Shown here: piece by piece, positions 40,941 through 50,800 of the stretch
Layout of the letters: every line of letters starts with the position of its first letter
How positions within the stretch are numbered: the stretch's first letter is position 1
NCBI RefSeq assembly: GCF_900155615.1
Contig: NZ_FUHT01000004.1
Coordinates: 496,001-560,000, forward strand
From: Massiliimalia massiliensis
GTDB taxonomy: Bacteria > Bacillota > Clostridia > Oscillospirales > Ruminococcaceae
Direction: 5' to 3'
Length of the DNA stretch: 64,000 nt
Notes under the pieces: model-generated
What the model was told of the DNA's origin: nothing
Database searches by the model: none
The model's input: the letters and a program-made list of their open reading frames with translations, nothing else
Translations under genes and position numbers: made by a program

Positions 40941-41872
40941 TGGGACAGACAGAGTACGAATTTACAGAAGAATGGTCTGCCGGAGAGGAATGCGCCGGAC
41001 AGCGTCTTGACCGCTTCTTGTCCGAATGTTATCCGGAGCGTACCCGCAGCTCTCTGCAAAAGCTGATTGAAACCGGAAATATTTTAGTCAACGGGAAAAC
41101 TGCGGTAAAAAACTATAAGCTGAAACCAGACGATCGGCTGCTGGCGCAGTTTCCGTATCCTGCGGAGCTGAATCTCCTGCCGCAGGATATTCCTTTGGAT
41201 ATCGTTTACGAGGACGACGATCTTCTGGTCGTCAACAAGCCGAAGGGAATGGTTGTCCATCCTGCTCCCGGAAACTATGACGGGACGCTTGTCAATGCGC
41301 TGTTGGCACATTGCGGGGAGTCGCTGTCCGGAATCAACGGCGTGATTCGGCCGGGAATCGTCCATCGGATTGACAAGGATACATCCGGCCTTTTGATGGT
41401 CGCGAAGAATGACCAGACGCATCTTTCTCTGGCTGAGCAAATCCAGGAGCACAGCTTTCTGCGGGAATATCAGGCTGTAGTCTATCACGCGCCAAGGGAA
41501 GATTCCGGCGAGATTGACCTGCCGATTGGCAGAAGCCAGGCAGACCGGAAAAAGATGTGCGTTACCCAGAAAAACGCGAAGCCTGCCGTTACCTGGTTTG
41601 AGGTCATCGAACGGTACCGGGGCTTTTCTCATCTAAGATTCCGGCTGAAAACCGGACGCACTCATCAAATCCGGGTGCATCTGGCATATATTGGATGCCC
41701 GGTGGCGGGGGACCCGGTTTATGGGCCGAAAAAAGTGATCACGTCCCTGCACGGACAATGCCTGCACGCGAAAAAAATTGGGTTTGTACATCCTAAAACC
41801 GGCGAATGGATGGAATTTGACTCTCCGTTGCCTGATTATTTCCAGACCTTCCTTCGCGGCTTAACGAAATAA
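40940..41872 (+). CDS. RluA/RluD-family pseudouridine synthase
   Basis: This enzyme converts specific uridines in RNA, probably 23S rRNA, to pseudouridine. The 310-aa protein has an N-terminal S4 domain (LDRFLSECYPERTRSSLQKLI) and the catalytic domain with HRIDKDTSGLL (nucleophile Asp145), VNKPKGMVVHPAPG and GRTHQIRVHL. It is the YlyB type found after lspA in Firmicutes. ATG 40940 overlaps the lspA stop (TAATG). Confidence 0.94.
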   Translation: MGQTEYEFTEEWSAGEECAGQRLDRFLSECYPERTRSSLQKLIETGNILVNGKTAVKNYKLKPDDRLLAQFPYPAELNLLPQDIPLDIVYEDDDLLVVNKPKGMVVHPAPGNYDGTLVNALLAHCGESLSGINGVIRPGIVHRIDKDTSGLLMVAKNDQTHLSLAEQIQEHSFLREYQAVVYHAPREDSGEIDLPIGRSQADRKKMCVTQKNAKPAVTWFEVIERYRGFSHLRFRLKTGRTHQIRVHLAYIGCPVAGDPVYGPKKVITSLHGQCLHAKKIGFVHPKTGEWMEFDSPLPDYFQTFLRGLTK

Positions 41873-41888
41873 TAAAAGGAGAAGAAAG

Positions 41889-42701
41889 ATGGAATTACCG
41901 CTCTCTCACGTTCTGCTGATCACAGATATGGACGACACGCTGCTGCGTACAGACAAAAGCATCAGTGACAGGAATTTGCAGGCAATCCGGAAGCTCAGGC
42001 AGCTTGGCGGAGGCTTTACCATTGCGACAGGGCGCTCGGTGCCATCCTATCTTCCGTATCATGACCTAATTCTGCCGGATACGCCGGTAGTGCTGAATAA
42101 CGGCGCGGTACTGTATGATCCTTATCGAGACGAAATTGTATGGAATTCCGTCCTGCCGGAGACAGCAAAGGGGTATGCGGCTGAAATTGCAAGGAAGTTC
42201 CCAGAGGTTGGAGTAGAAATCCTCCTGGGAAAAGAGATTTTTGTCACCCAGATGAGCAAGCAGATTCAGGATCATATGGAGCATGAACATCTGGTACATA
42301 CAATCGCTCCGATTGAGGAGATTCCCGACCAATGGTATAAGGTGCTCTATGCAACCGAAAAAGAGCGGATGGAACCGCTCTGTGCATATCTAGATAGTCT
42401 AGAGCATACAGATGTCACCTATGTTACCTCCAGCCAGTATTATTGCGAAATGCTGCCACGCAACACCTCAAAGGGAGATGCCCTGAAAATTTTGACCCGG
42501 ATGGAGCATTTGGAACAGAAAAAAATTTATGCGGTCGGAGATTATTACAACGACCTGCAGCTGTTGGAGGCGGCGGATGTCGGGGCGGCAGTCAAAAATG
42601 CGCCGGAGGATGTCCGAAACGCAGCTAACCTGGTTGTGGGTTCCAATGAAGAGGATGCAATTGCAGAAGTAATTGATTATATTATGGAGCACGAGCAATG
42701 A
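41889..42701 (+). CDS. Cof-type HAD phosphatase
   Basis: This 270-aa hydrolase belongs to HAD subfamily IIB, probably acting on sugar phosphates or FMN-like compounds. Motif I is ITDMDDTLLRTD, motif II the Thr in IATGRS, motif III Lys in TSKGDAL, and motif IV GDYYNDLQLLEAAD. A large C2 cap lies between motifs II and III. It has AAAGGAG upstream and overlaps the amidase gene by 4 nt (ATGA). Confidence 0.9.
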   Translation: MELPLSHVLLITDMDDTLLRTDKSISDRNLQAIRKLRQLGGGFTIATGRSVPSYLPYHDLILPDTPVVLNNGAVLYDPYRDEIVWNSVLPETAKGYAAEIARKFPEVGVEILLGKEIFVTQMSKQIQDHMEHEHLVHTIAPIEEIPDQWYKVLYATEKERMEPLCAYLDSLEHTDVTYVTSSQYYCEMLPRNTSKGDALKILTRMEHLEQKKIYAVGDYYNDLQLLEAADVGAAVKNAPEDVRNAANLVVGSNEEDAIAEVIDYIMEHEQ

Positions 42702-43414
42702 ATAATCTTTACTTAAACCGCCGTGCCTATCAAAGGCGCAGGAATGATCGTCGGCGGAGACAGCTCCGCAGGCGGAGGAATATCGCGCTGCTTTTGTTGA
42801 TTGCCTTGACGGCGCTTTTGATTTTTGGGATTATAAAATGCTCGCGCGGCACGCAGTATCCCAAGGGCGCGATCTGTATTGATCCCGGACATGGGGGAGA
42901 CTATACCGGCGCCGTATATGAAGGACGGCAGGAAAAGGACGACACGCTTCGCATTTCTCTTGAGATACAAAAAATTCTGGAGAAACGCGGACAGAAGGTG
43001 CTGATGACCCGGGACAGCGATTCCAATATCGGGCTGAAAGAGCGAACGGATTTGGCTAATCAATACGAATCGATTGTTTTTGTTTCCATCCACCGGAACA
43101 GCGGTGCTGGAAAAGGGGTGGAAATCTGGGTAGAGCATACTGCTCCGGAACCGGATACCCAGCTTGCCAAAGCCATTCTCGCTAATTTAAACGACGTTGG
43201 AATTCAGGCAGACCGTGGTGTGAAATTCGGGTATCGGGAAAATAATTCGGACGCGGATTATTCGGTAAACCGGGAATCGGAAATGCCGAGCTGTCTGGTA
43301 GAATTGGGCTTTATGGAAAATGAGCTGGATAACCAGATGTTTGACGAGCATTTGAAAGAATATGCCGAAGCAATTGCAGACGGTATTATCGATACCTTTC
43401 ACCTGGAAGAATAG
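42698..43414 (+). CDS. N-acetylmuramoyl-L-alanine amidase (Amidase_3)
   Basis: This zinc hydrolase cuts the bond between muramic acid and the stem peptide. The 238-aa protein has a very basic cytosolic start (RRAYQRRRNDRRRRQLRRRR), one membrane helix (about 30-46), and an outside catalytic domain with Zn ligands His (DPGHGG), Glu (GRQEKDD) and His (SIHRNSG) and catalytic Glu in CLVELGF. It has no cell-wall-binding repeats. A role in sporulation or germination (CwlC/CwlD-like) or division is possible. Confidence 0.9.
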   Translation: MNNLYLNRRAYQRRRNDRRRRQLRRRRNIALLLLIALTALLIFGIIKCSRGTQYPKGAICIDPGHGGDYTGAVYEGRQEKDDTLRISLEIQKILEKRGQKVLMTRDSDSNIGLKERTDLANQYESIVFVSIHRNSGAGKGVEIWVEHTAPEPDTQLAKAILANLNDVGIQADRGVKFGYRENNSDADYSVNRESEMPSCLVELGFMENELDNQMFDEHLKEYAEAIADGIIDTFHLEE

Positions 43415-43448
43415 AGAACGGATGACAAAGCCATGTCATCCGTTCTTT
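43415..43448. terminator. Bidirectional terminator between the amidase and ytqB
   Basis: 13-bp stem AGAACGGATGACA/TGTCATCCGTTCT (43415-43427 with 43434-43446), then T residues on the plus strand. Confidence 0.85.
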
Positions 43449-43990
43449 TACTTTTTCTCAATTGCCAGAATATAGGGAGGATGCTTTTTATTAATAAAAT
43501 CATATTTGAGCACGTCAAATTTTTTTCCGTCTAAATTCCGGCAGAAGGCTTCCACTGAGAAGCTTTCTTCCTTTCCCTCCTCATGTCCCGGATAAAGGGT
43601 CAAAAGCAGCAAACCGCCTTTTTTCAGCGCTTCTACGGCCAGCTCCAGGGTTCTCAGGGTTGTTTCACTTTTGGTCGTAACCGATTTATCTCCTCCCGGC
43701 AGATATCCAAGATTAAAAATCCCGGCGTCGAACGGCGGTGTGATATAGTTTAAAAAGTGTTCGTGGCTGTCCAGGATCAGGCGGACGTTTTCAGCTTGAT
43801 GCTGCTTTAAAAGCTTTTGGGTCGCATCCAGCGCCTGCTGCTGGATATCAAAGGCATATACGGCTGAATGGGTATGCTGCGCTAGAAAAAGGGTGTCATA
43901 CCCGTTTCCCATTGTGAAGTCAAGATACAGGCCGTTGTCATGCAGATGTGGCCTTAAAAGCGTTTTGGAAAAATCAAGAATCCGTTCCAT
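43448..43990 (-). CDS. ytqB: tRNA wobble-uridine methyltransferase YtqB/MnmM
   Basis: This SAM-dependent methyltransferase (180 aa) belongs to the YtqB family, shown in Gram-positive bacteria to finish the mnm5s2U modification at tRNA position 34. The SAM-binding motif is LDFTMGNGYDTLFLA, the Asp after strand 2 is in YAFDIQQQAL, and IFNLGYLPGGDKS is the hallmark substrate loop. The start at 43990 lies inside the end of ytqA (17-nt overlap). Confidence 0.9.
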   Translation of the reverse strand: MERILDFSKTLLRPHLHDNGLYLDFTMGNGYDTLFLAQHTHSAVYAFDIQQQALDATQKLLKQHQAENVRLILDSHEHFLNYITPPFDAGIFNLGYLPGGDKSVTTKSETTLRTLELAVEALKKGGLLLLTLYPGHEEGKEESFSVEAFCRNLDGKKFDVLKYDFINKKHPPYILAIEKK

Positions 43991-44975
43991 ATGGTTCTGT
44001 TGCCTGATTCTGGCATCCTTTCTGAAAAGTGGATGGAGATTCCCATTTGAGTCCCTGCATGCTGTCCCGGCGCAGAAGCTCCTTGTCAATCTCATTCATT
44101 ACTACAAATTTTTTCAGGCTCCATAACGGCCCGATTAGCTCGTCCTTCGCGCCGTCTCCGGTGATTCGCTGGATGACTGTTTCGGGATGAAACGCCTCCA
44201 ACTGGTCGCAGATGATCTGCACATATTCAGGCAGGGTGAGCAAGGAAAAATCGCCGTCTGCATACTGTTTGGCGATTTGGGTGTTTTTTAAGACGTGAAG
44301 CAGATGCAGCTTGACGGCGTGCGGGCGAAGCGCGGCGACTGTCCTGGCGGAGCAGAGCATCATGTCCGGGGTTTCGCCCGGAAGTCCGTTAATCAAATGA
44401 ACGCAGAGATTAATCCCCCTGCTTTGGAGCATGGTATAGCCGTTCAGGAAATCCCGGTAGGTGTGGCATCGGTTAATCCGCTCGCCCGTACTGTCAAATA
44501 CGCTTTGCAGGCCCAATTCTACGATAAGATAGGTGCGTTTGGAAAGCTCCGCCAGGTAATCCGCTGTTTCGCGGCTGATGCAGTCCGCACGGGTGGCAAT
44601 GCTTAGACCTACTACATCCGGAAAGCTCAATACCTCCTCAAAACAGCGCCGTAAGACAGGAAACGGGGCGTAGGTGTTGGTGTGTGCCTGGAAATAGGCG
44701 ATATATTTTGCCTGCGGCCATTTGCGGAGAAGCTGATCCCGTACTGTTTCAAACTGCCGTGAAAGCGGCAGCGCGGGATTTCCGGCATAGTCGCCGCTTC
44801 CCGAAGAAGAACAATAGGTACAGCCGCCCAATCCCTTGCTGCCGTCGATATTCGGGCAGGTAAAACCGGCGTTGAGAGACACTTTGAAAACCTTGCAGCC
44901 AAATTGATGCCGCAGGTGATAGTTCCAGGTATGGTAGCGTTTATTGTCGTCAGAAAATAGAAATGGAGATTTCAT
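43974..44975 (-). CDS. ytqA: Radical SAM protein YtqA (TIGR01212 type)
   Basis: This radical SAM enzyme of 333 aa is proposed to act with YtqB in converting cmnm5U-type wobble bases. The cluster-binding cysteines are in CPNIDGSKGLGGCTYC (C-x12-C-x2-C spacing). YLAELSKRTYLIVELGLQS and LCVHLINGLPGE are typical of this Elp3-like group. It is the first gene of a two-gene operon with ytqB, with its own promoter. Confidence 0.9.
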   Translation of the reverse strand: MKSPFLFSDDNKRYHTWNYHLRHQFGCKVFKVSLNAGFTCPNIDGSKGLGGCTYCSSSGSGDYAGNPALPLSRQFETVRDQLLRKWPQAKYIAYFQAHTNTYAPFPVLRRCFEEVLSFPDVVGLSIATRADCISRETADYLAELSKRTYLIVELGLQSVFDSTGERINRCHTYRDFLNGYTMLQSRGINLCVHLINGLPGETPDMMLCSARTVAALRPHAVKLHLLHVLKNTQIAKQYADGDFSLLTLPEYVQIICDQLEAFHPETVIQRITGDGAKDELIGPLWSLKKFVVMNEIDKELLRRDSMQGLKWESPSTFQKGCQNQATEPYGTDS

Positions 44976-45010
44976 AACAAACCTTTCGATTGACTCAGGA
45001 TAATATAGTT

Positions 45011-45039
45011 ATTATATCCTGATCTTGCAGGAATGGCAA
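45011..45039 (-). promoter_or_regulatory. Promoter of ytqA-ytqB
   Basis: On the minus strand TTGCCA (45039-45034), 17 nt, TATAAT (45016-45011). The -10 box lies in an imperfect AT-rich inverted repeat (about 44995-45022) that could be an operator. Confidence 0.75.
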
Positions 45040-45079
45040 GCGGCCTTTGCCATGAGACAAATAATTTACAGGATTGAAA

Positions 45080-45108
45080 TTGATTATTTGAGAAATATTT
45101 TGTATAAT
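45080..45108 (+). promoter_or_regulatory. Promoter of the murB operon
   Basis: TTGATT (45080-45085), 17 nt, TATAAT (45103-45108) with an upstream TG. Confidence 0.78.
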
Positions 45109-45171
45109 ATTTTATATAGATGAATAGAATGATTTTTAATCATAACAGCCCGATAGAAAGGTTTATGAGAT

Positions 45172-46098
45172 ATGATGATAGAAAAAGCGGCCGGCCGTTT
45201 GGAAGAAAAGAAAATTGAATATAAAACTAAGGTTCAGTTGAAAAACTATACGTCGTTTAAGATCGGCGGGCCGTGTGAAATCCTGATCCTTCCGCATACG
45301 GTGGAAGAGGCGGCGGAGTCTGTCCGGATTTGCAGGGAAGAAGGGCTTCCGGTTCTGTTTTTGGGGAATGGCTCCAATGTTCTGGTATCGGATCAGGGCT
45401 TTAGCGGCGCTGTTATCCTGTTTCATCATAATTTTTCTGATATATGGCTTTTGGATGAAACGACTGTATACGCACAGGCAGGCGCAAGCCTTGCGAGGCT
45501 CTGCACCTTCGCCCAGCAGAACGGGCTGACCGGGCTGGAATTCGCCTATGGAATCCCTGCTACAGTAGGCGGCGCTGCCTTTATGAATGCCGGCGCATAT
45601 GGCGGGGAGATAAAGGATGTACTGCAATTTGCCGATTATCTGGATGAAAAAGGAAAACCTCAGCGGCGGGAAAACGCAGAACTTGATTTTTCCTATCGGC
45701 ACAGCTTTTTTACTGGAAAACAGCTCCCGATTCTGGGTGCGGCCTTTTCCCTGAAAAAAGGAGACGCACAGCAAATCCGCGTTAATATGGATGAAATTTA
45801 TGGCCGAAGAAAGGCAAAGCAGCCGTTGGAATTCCCAAGCGCCGGAAGCACCTTCAAACGGCCGGAGGGAGCTTATGCCGCAGCGCTGATCGAAGAATGC
45901 GGGCTGAAGGGAAGGACGGTCGGCGGCGCGCAGGTCAGCGAAAAGCACAGCGGATTTGTGATTAACCGTAAGGATGCGACCTGCCGGGACGTTCTGGATT
46001 TAATCAAAATTGTCCAGCAGACAGTAAAAGAAAAGACAGGATTTACATTGGAATGTGAAGTGAGGAAGATTGGCTTTGAGGCCGAAGAAGGGAAATAA
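45172..46098 (+). CDS. murB: UDP-N-acetylenolpyruvoylglucosamine reductase
   Basis: MurB makes UDP-N-acetylmuramic acid, using FAD and NADPH. The 308-aa type II enzyme has the FAD-binding TSFKIGGPCEILILP and LFLGNGSNVLVSDQGF, then FAYGIPATVGGAAFMNAGAYGGE, and the catalytic Ser in SAGSTFKRPEG with the late VSEKHSGFVIN. It is first in murB-rapZ-whiA. Confidence 0.96.
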   Translation: MMIEKAAGRLEEKKIEYKTKVQLKNYTSFKIGGPCEILILPHTVEEAAESVRICREEGLPVLFLGNGSNVLVSDQGFSGAVILFHHNFSDIWLLDETTVYAQAGASLARLCTFAQQNGLTGLEFAYGIPATVGGAAFMNAGAYGGEIKDVLQFADYLDEKGKPQRRENAELDFSYRHSFFTGKQLPILGAAFSLKKGDAQQIRVNMDEIYGRRKAKQPLEFPSAGSTFKRPEGAYAAALIEECGLKGRTVGGAQVSEKHSGFVINRKDATCRDVLDLIKIVQQTVKEKTGFTLECEVRKIGFEAEEGK

Positions 46099-46101
46099 AC
46101 G

Positions 46102-46959
46102 ATGGAAATGCTGATTATTACCGGGATGTCCGGCGCGGGAAAATCCCGGATGATCGATACCTTAGAGGATATCGGATTTTACTGTGTTGACAATATGCCG
46201 CCGATGCTGATCAGCAAGTTCGCGGATCTGGCTGTACAGAATCAGAGCAATATCAGCAAAATGGCGATAGTTGTCGATGGCAGAAGCGGTAAAATGTTTG
46301 AGGAATTTTATCAGGAGCTCGACCATCTTTCCGCACGCAATATTGAATTCCGCCTGCTTTTTCTTGACTGCGCTGATGATGTCCTGATGAACCGTTACAA
46401 GGAAACGAGAAGAAAGCATCCTCTGTTTGATGTGGAGCATCCCTCGATTGAAGAGGCGATCCAGAAGGAACGCCAGATGCTCCAGCCGGCTAGGGAACGG
46501 GCCGATTATATCATTGACACGACCCATCTTGCCCCGATTCAGCTTAAGGAGAAGGTGACGGGGATATTCCTGGACAATATCTCTACGGGAATGCTGATTA
46601 ACTGCATGTCCTTCGGCTTTAAATACGGGCCTGCCAACGAAGCGGATCTGGTTTTTGACGTCCGATGCCTGCCAAACCCGTTTTACATCAAAGAGCTTAA
46701 GTACAAGACCGGAATTATGCCGGAGGTACAGGATTATGTGATGAGCTGGCAGCAGTCTCAGGAGCTGTTGAAAAAGCTCACCGATCTCATTGATTTTTTG
46801 ATTCCGCTTTATATTGCGGAGGGAAAAAGCCAGCTTGTTATCGCAATGGGGTGTACCGGTGGAAAACACCGATCTGTCACCTTTGCGGAGATGATCTACC
46901 GTCATCTTCTTGACCAGAACCGGAAGGTGACCGTACATCACAGGGATATCAGTAAATAG
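46102..46959 (+). CDS. rapZ: Nucleotide-binding protein RapZ/YvcJ
   Basis: This P-loop protein (285 aa) binds ATP/GTP. In E. coli, RapZ guides small-RNA decay and controls cell-wall amino-sugar supply; in Firmicutes it is YvcJ. The P-loop is TGMSGAGKSR. Other family blocks are FYCVDNMPP, SFGFKYGPANEADLVFDVRCLPNPFY and AMGCTGGKHRSVTFAE. It follows murB by 3 nt. Confidence 0.94.
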   Translation: MEMLIITGMSGAGKSRMIDTLEDIGFYCVDNMPPMLISKFADLAVQNQSNISKMAIVVDGRSGKMFEEFYQELDHLSARNIEFRLLFLDCADDVLMNRYKETRRKHPLFDVEHPSIEEAIQKERQMLQPARERADYIIDTTHLAPIQLKEKVTGIFLDNISTGMLINCMSFGFKYGPANEADLVFDVRCLPNPFYIKELKYKTGIMPEVQDYVMSWQQSQELLKKLTDLIDFLIPLYIAEGKSQLVIAMGCTGGKHRSVTFAEMIYRHLLDQNRKVTVHHRDISK

Positions 46960-46977
46960 GAAAGGATTGTGTCAGGG

Positions 46978-47880
46978 ATGACCTTCTCACAGTCGGTGAA
47001 GCAGGAGCTCTGTAATGCGAAGCTTCACTGTCAGGAATGCGGCTTTGTATTTACATATGCGGCTATTCGGTTTGCGCCGGTAAAGGAGACAGGAGTTCTT
47101 TACCGCTCTGATTACCGGGAAACTATTGTTCTCCTTGCGGAAAAGCTGGTAGAGGAGACCGGCGTCATAGCTACGGTAACTGATCCGAACCTTACAGCGA
47201 GGGCAAAAAATAAGGTATTCCTCCTGACCTTGGAGGATCCGGAGGACCGGGCCGCTTTTGAAAGGCGTTATGGGATCCCGCTGGAGGAATGCCTGCAACG
47301 GCTTAAACGGGATTGCTGCAGGGCGGCGTTTCTGCGCGGGCTCTTTGTCTCCTGCGGGTCGGTGGTCGACCCATCCCGGGAATATCATTTGGAGCTGAAA
47401 TTTCCGGATCGCGGACAGGCTGATCTGATCCGGAATCTTTATGCTGAATATGGATTTCCGTTCCATCAGACAAAGAGGAAGGGACAGGAAATTCTGTACT
47501 TAAAGGAGAGCGAGCATATCGAGGATCTCCTGACCTATATGGGCGCTGTAAAATCGGCCATGAGCATGATGGACGTTAAAATTGTAAAAGAGGTTCGCAA
47601 CAATGTGAACCGGATCACAAACTGCGAGACCGCGAATATTCAGAAAACGGTGGCGGCTTCTGTCCGCCAGGTACAGGATATCGAGCTGATCCTAAAGGAA
47701 AAAGGGCTGGGATATCTCTCGGATGACCTGCAAAAGACGGCGGAGGCAAGACTTCAGTATCCGGAGCTATCGTTGGGGGAGCTCTGCGGCGTTTTAAACT
47801 GCGGGCTTTCTAAATCCGGGCTGAACCACCGTCTGAAAAAATTGTCCTCGATTGCGGAGGAGCTGAGACAGCAGAAATAA
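46978..47880 (+). CDS. whiA: Sporulation/division regulator WhiA
   Basis: WhiA is a LAGLIDADG-derived DNA-binding protein that affects division and chromosome segregation. It has 300 aa from ATG 46978 (MTFSQSVKQELC, the family start); a GTG 9 nt upstream is possible. The homing-endonuclease-like domain (about 95-190) includes CCRAAFLRGLFVSCGSV and EHIEDLLTYMGA; the C-terminal helix-turn-helix is LSLGELCGVLNCGLSKSGLNHRLKKL. The usual yvcK gene between rapZ and whiA is absent here. Confidence 0.95.
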   Translation: MTFSQSVKQELCNAKLHCQECGFVFTYAAIRFAPVKETGVLYRSDYRETIVLLAEKLVEETGVIATVTDPNLTARAKNKVFLLTLEDPEDRAAFERRYGIPLEECLQRLKRDCCRAAFLRGLFVSCGSVVDPSREYHLELKFPDRGQADLIRNLYAEYGFPFHQTKRKGQEILYLKESEHIEDLLTYMGAVKSAMSMMDVKIVKEVRNNVNRITNCETANIQKTVAASVRQVQDIELILKEKGLGYLSDDLQKTAEARLQYPELSLGELCGVLNCGLSKSGLNHRLKKLSSIAEELRQQK

Positions 47881-47896
47881 AGGAAAGGGAACGATT

Positions 47897-50800
47897 GTGA
47901 AAGAGTTTGCACATCTTCATGTCCATACGGAGTTCAGCCTCCTGGACGGCGCCTGCCGGATTAAAGAGCTGGCGAAATATGCGGCGCAGCTTGGGCAGAA
48001 AGCGATCGCAATTACAGACCACGGCAATATGTACGGCGTGGTCGATTTCTATAAAGCGTGCAAAGAAGCGGGGATCAAGCCGATTATTGGATGCGAGGTC
48101 TATGTGGCGCCGAGAAGTCGTTTTGACAAGGTACACAAGATCGACAGCTCGCCCTATCATCTGGTGCTTCTCTGCAAAAACCGAACGGGTTATCAAAACC
48201 TGATTAAACTGGTTTCAGAAGGGTATATTAATGGATTTTATAATAAGCCCAGAATCGACCATGAACTGCTGGAACGGTATCATGAAGGGCTGATCTGCCT
48301 TTCCGCCTGCCTGGCAGGGGAGCTGCCGCGGCAGATTTTGCAGGACGGATATGAAAAAGCGCTCGAAACGGCGCGGTTTTATCACTCAGTATTCGGGGAC
48401 GACTATTATATTGAGATTCAGGATCATGGGATTCACAATCAGAAGCAGGTGATACCGCATCTGGCCCGGATTGCACAGGAGCTGGGAGCCGGGCTGGTTG
48501 CAACCAACGATACGCATTACCTCAAGAAAGAGGACGCCAAAACACAGGCAGTGCTGATGTGCATCCAAACCAATACCGTCTATGGGCAGAACCAGGCAAT
48601 GGAATTTGAAACGGATGAATTTTACCTCAAATCCGGAGACGAGATGGCAGAGGTTTTTTCACTTTATCCCGAAGCGGTTGAAAATACTGTCAGGATTGCC
48701 GAGCAGTGCAATTTTGATTTTGAGTTTGGGATGACCAAGCTTCCTTATTTCAAAGCGCCGGACGGAAGGGAAAACCAGGAGTTTTTTGAATCTCTTTGCT
48801 GGGACGGCTTAAAACGGAACTATGGGGAAGCGCCTGACCCGATCCTTACGGAACGTTTGGAGTATGAGATCAGAGTGATTGCCCAGATGGGGTATATCGA
48901 TTATTTTCTTATTGTCTATGATTTTATCCGGTATGCCAAGGAGCACGATATTCCGGTCGGGCCGGGGCGCGGCTCCGGAGCGGGCAGCCTTGCGGCTTAT
49001 TGTATCGGGATTACCGGAATCGATCCAATCCGTCATGATCTGTTGTTTGAACGTTTCCTTAACCCGGAACGGGTCAGCATGCCTGACTTTGATATTGACT
49101 TCTGCATTGAAAAACGGCAGCAGGTCATTGACTATGTGATCTCCAAATACGGCTCCGACCATGTGGCGCAGATCATCACCTTTGGAACGATGGCGGCAAA
49201 ACAGTCGGTGCGCGACGTCGGTCGGGCGACAGGGATGTCTTACCAGGCTGTCGACGTGATTGCAAAGATGATTCCGGCGCGGCTGAATATGACCATCGAG
49301 CGGGCACTCAAGGAGTCAAAGGAGCTGAAAAACGCCTATGATACCGACCCGCAGGCACATGAACTGATTGAGACCGCCATGAAGCTTGAGGGAATGCCGA
49401 GACACGCCTCAACCCACGCGGCGGGGGTTGTCATTACCAGGGAGCCTGCCGATACCTATGTCCCGCTCCAGAAAAACGACGACGTGGTCGTCACCCAGTT
49501 CCCGATGTTTACACTGGAAGAACTGGGGCTTTTGAAAATGGACTTTTTGGGCCTGCGGAACTTGACGGTGATCAAGGCATGCGAGACGGAAATCCAGAAG
49601 AGGGAACCCGGTTTCCGGGTGAACGGAATCCCGCTGGATGACCCGAAGGTATTTGAAATGCTGTCACAGGGGGATACGGACGGGGTGTTCCAGTTGGAAT
49701 CCGGTGGTATCCGCCAGGTGCTGACCCAGATGAAGCCCCAGAACTTGGAGGATATCATTGCGGTCATCTCCCTTTACCGTCCGGGGCCGATGGAGTCTAT
49801 CCCACGGTATATTGACAATAAAAATCATCCGGAGCATGTCACCTATCTGCATCCGTTGCTGCGCCCGATTCTGGACGTTACCTATGGGTGCATTGTCTAT
49901 CAGGAGCAGGTGATGCAGATTTGCCGGAGCTTGGCTGGGTTTTCCTATGGCCGAGCAGATCTGGTGCGCCGCGCAATGGCAAAGAAAAAAGCGGACGTCA
50001 TGGCGAAGGAACGGCAGAATTTCATTTATGGAAAGAAAAATGAGGATGGGACGGTAGAATGCGTAGGTGCTGTCAACAACGGGGTCAGCGAAGAGGCGGC
50101 GACTGAGATTTTCAATGAAATGTCAAGCTTTGCCTCGTATGCATTTAACAAATCCCACGCGGCCGCCTACGCCTATATCGCATATCAGACTGCCTATCTG
50201 AAAACCCACTATAAGCGGGAGTATATGGCGGCACTTTTGAGCAGCGTCCTGTCCAATACAGATAAGGTGAATGAATATATCAATTACTGCAAGTCAAACC
50301 ATATCCGTGTTTCTCCGCCTGATGTCAATATCAGTGAGGCTGGCTTTACCGTCATCGGAGACGACATTAATTTCGGGCTGCTGGCAATTAAAAATCTGGG
50401 CAGGGGCGTGATTCAGAATATGATCGCGGAGCGGGAATTAAACGGCAGATTTACTTCGCTCTTTGACTTCTGCGAACGGATGTATGGGAAAGACCTGAAC
50501 AAACGCGCGATTGAAAGCTTAATCCGTTCCGGCGCGCTTGATTCCTTTCCGCATAACCGGAAAGAGATGATGCGCTCCTATGAGGGAATTGTGGATCAGA
50601 TTGACAGCAATAAGCGCCGGAATATAGAAGGGCAGATCAGCTTGTTTTCGGTAGTGGAGGACGCGCCTCCTGAATATGAGATTCCAAAGGCAGAGGAATA
50701 TGCTGTATCCGAGCTGCTGGCGATGGAAAAGGAGACAGTCGGGCTCTATCTTTCCGGACATCCGCTCGACCAGGCAGGGAAGGTAAACATCCGGATGAAG

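Noticed and set aside
47810-48196. Minus-strand frames opposite whiA/dnaE
   Set aside because: They mirror the strong codon pattern of the plus-strand genes and carry no motif.
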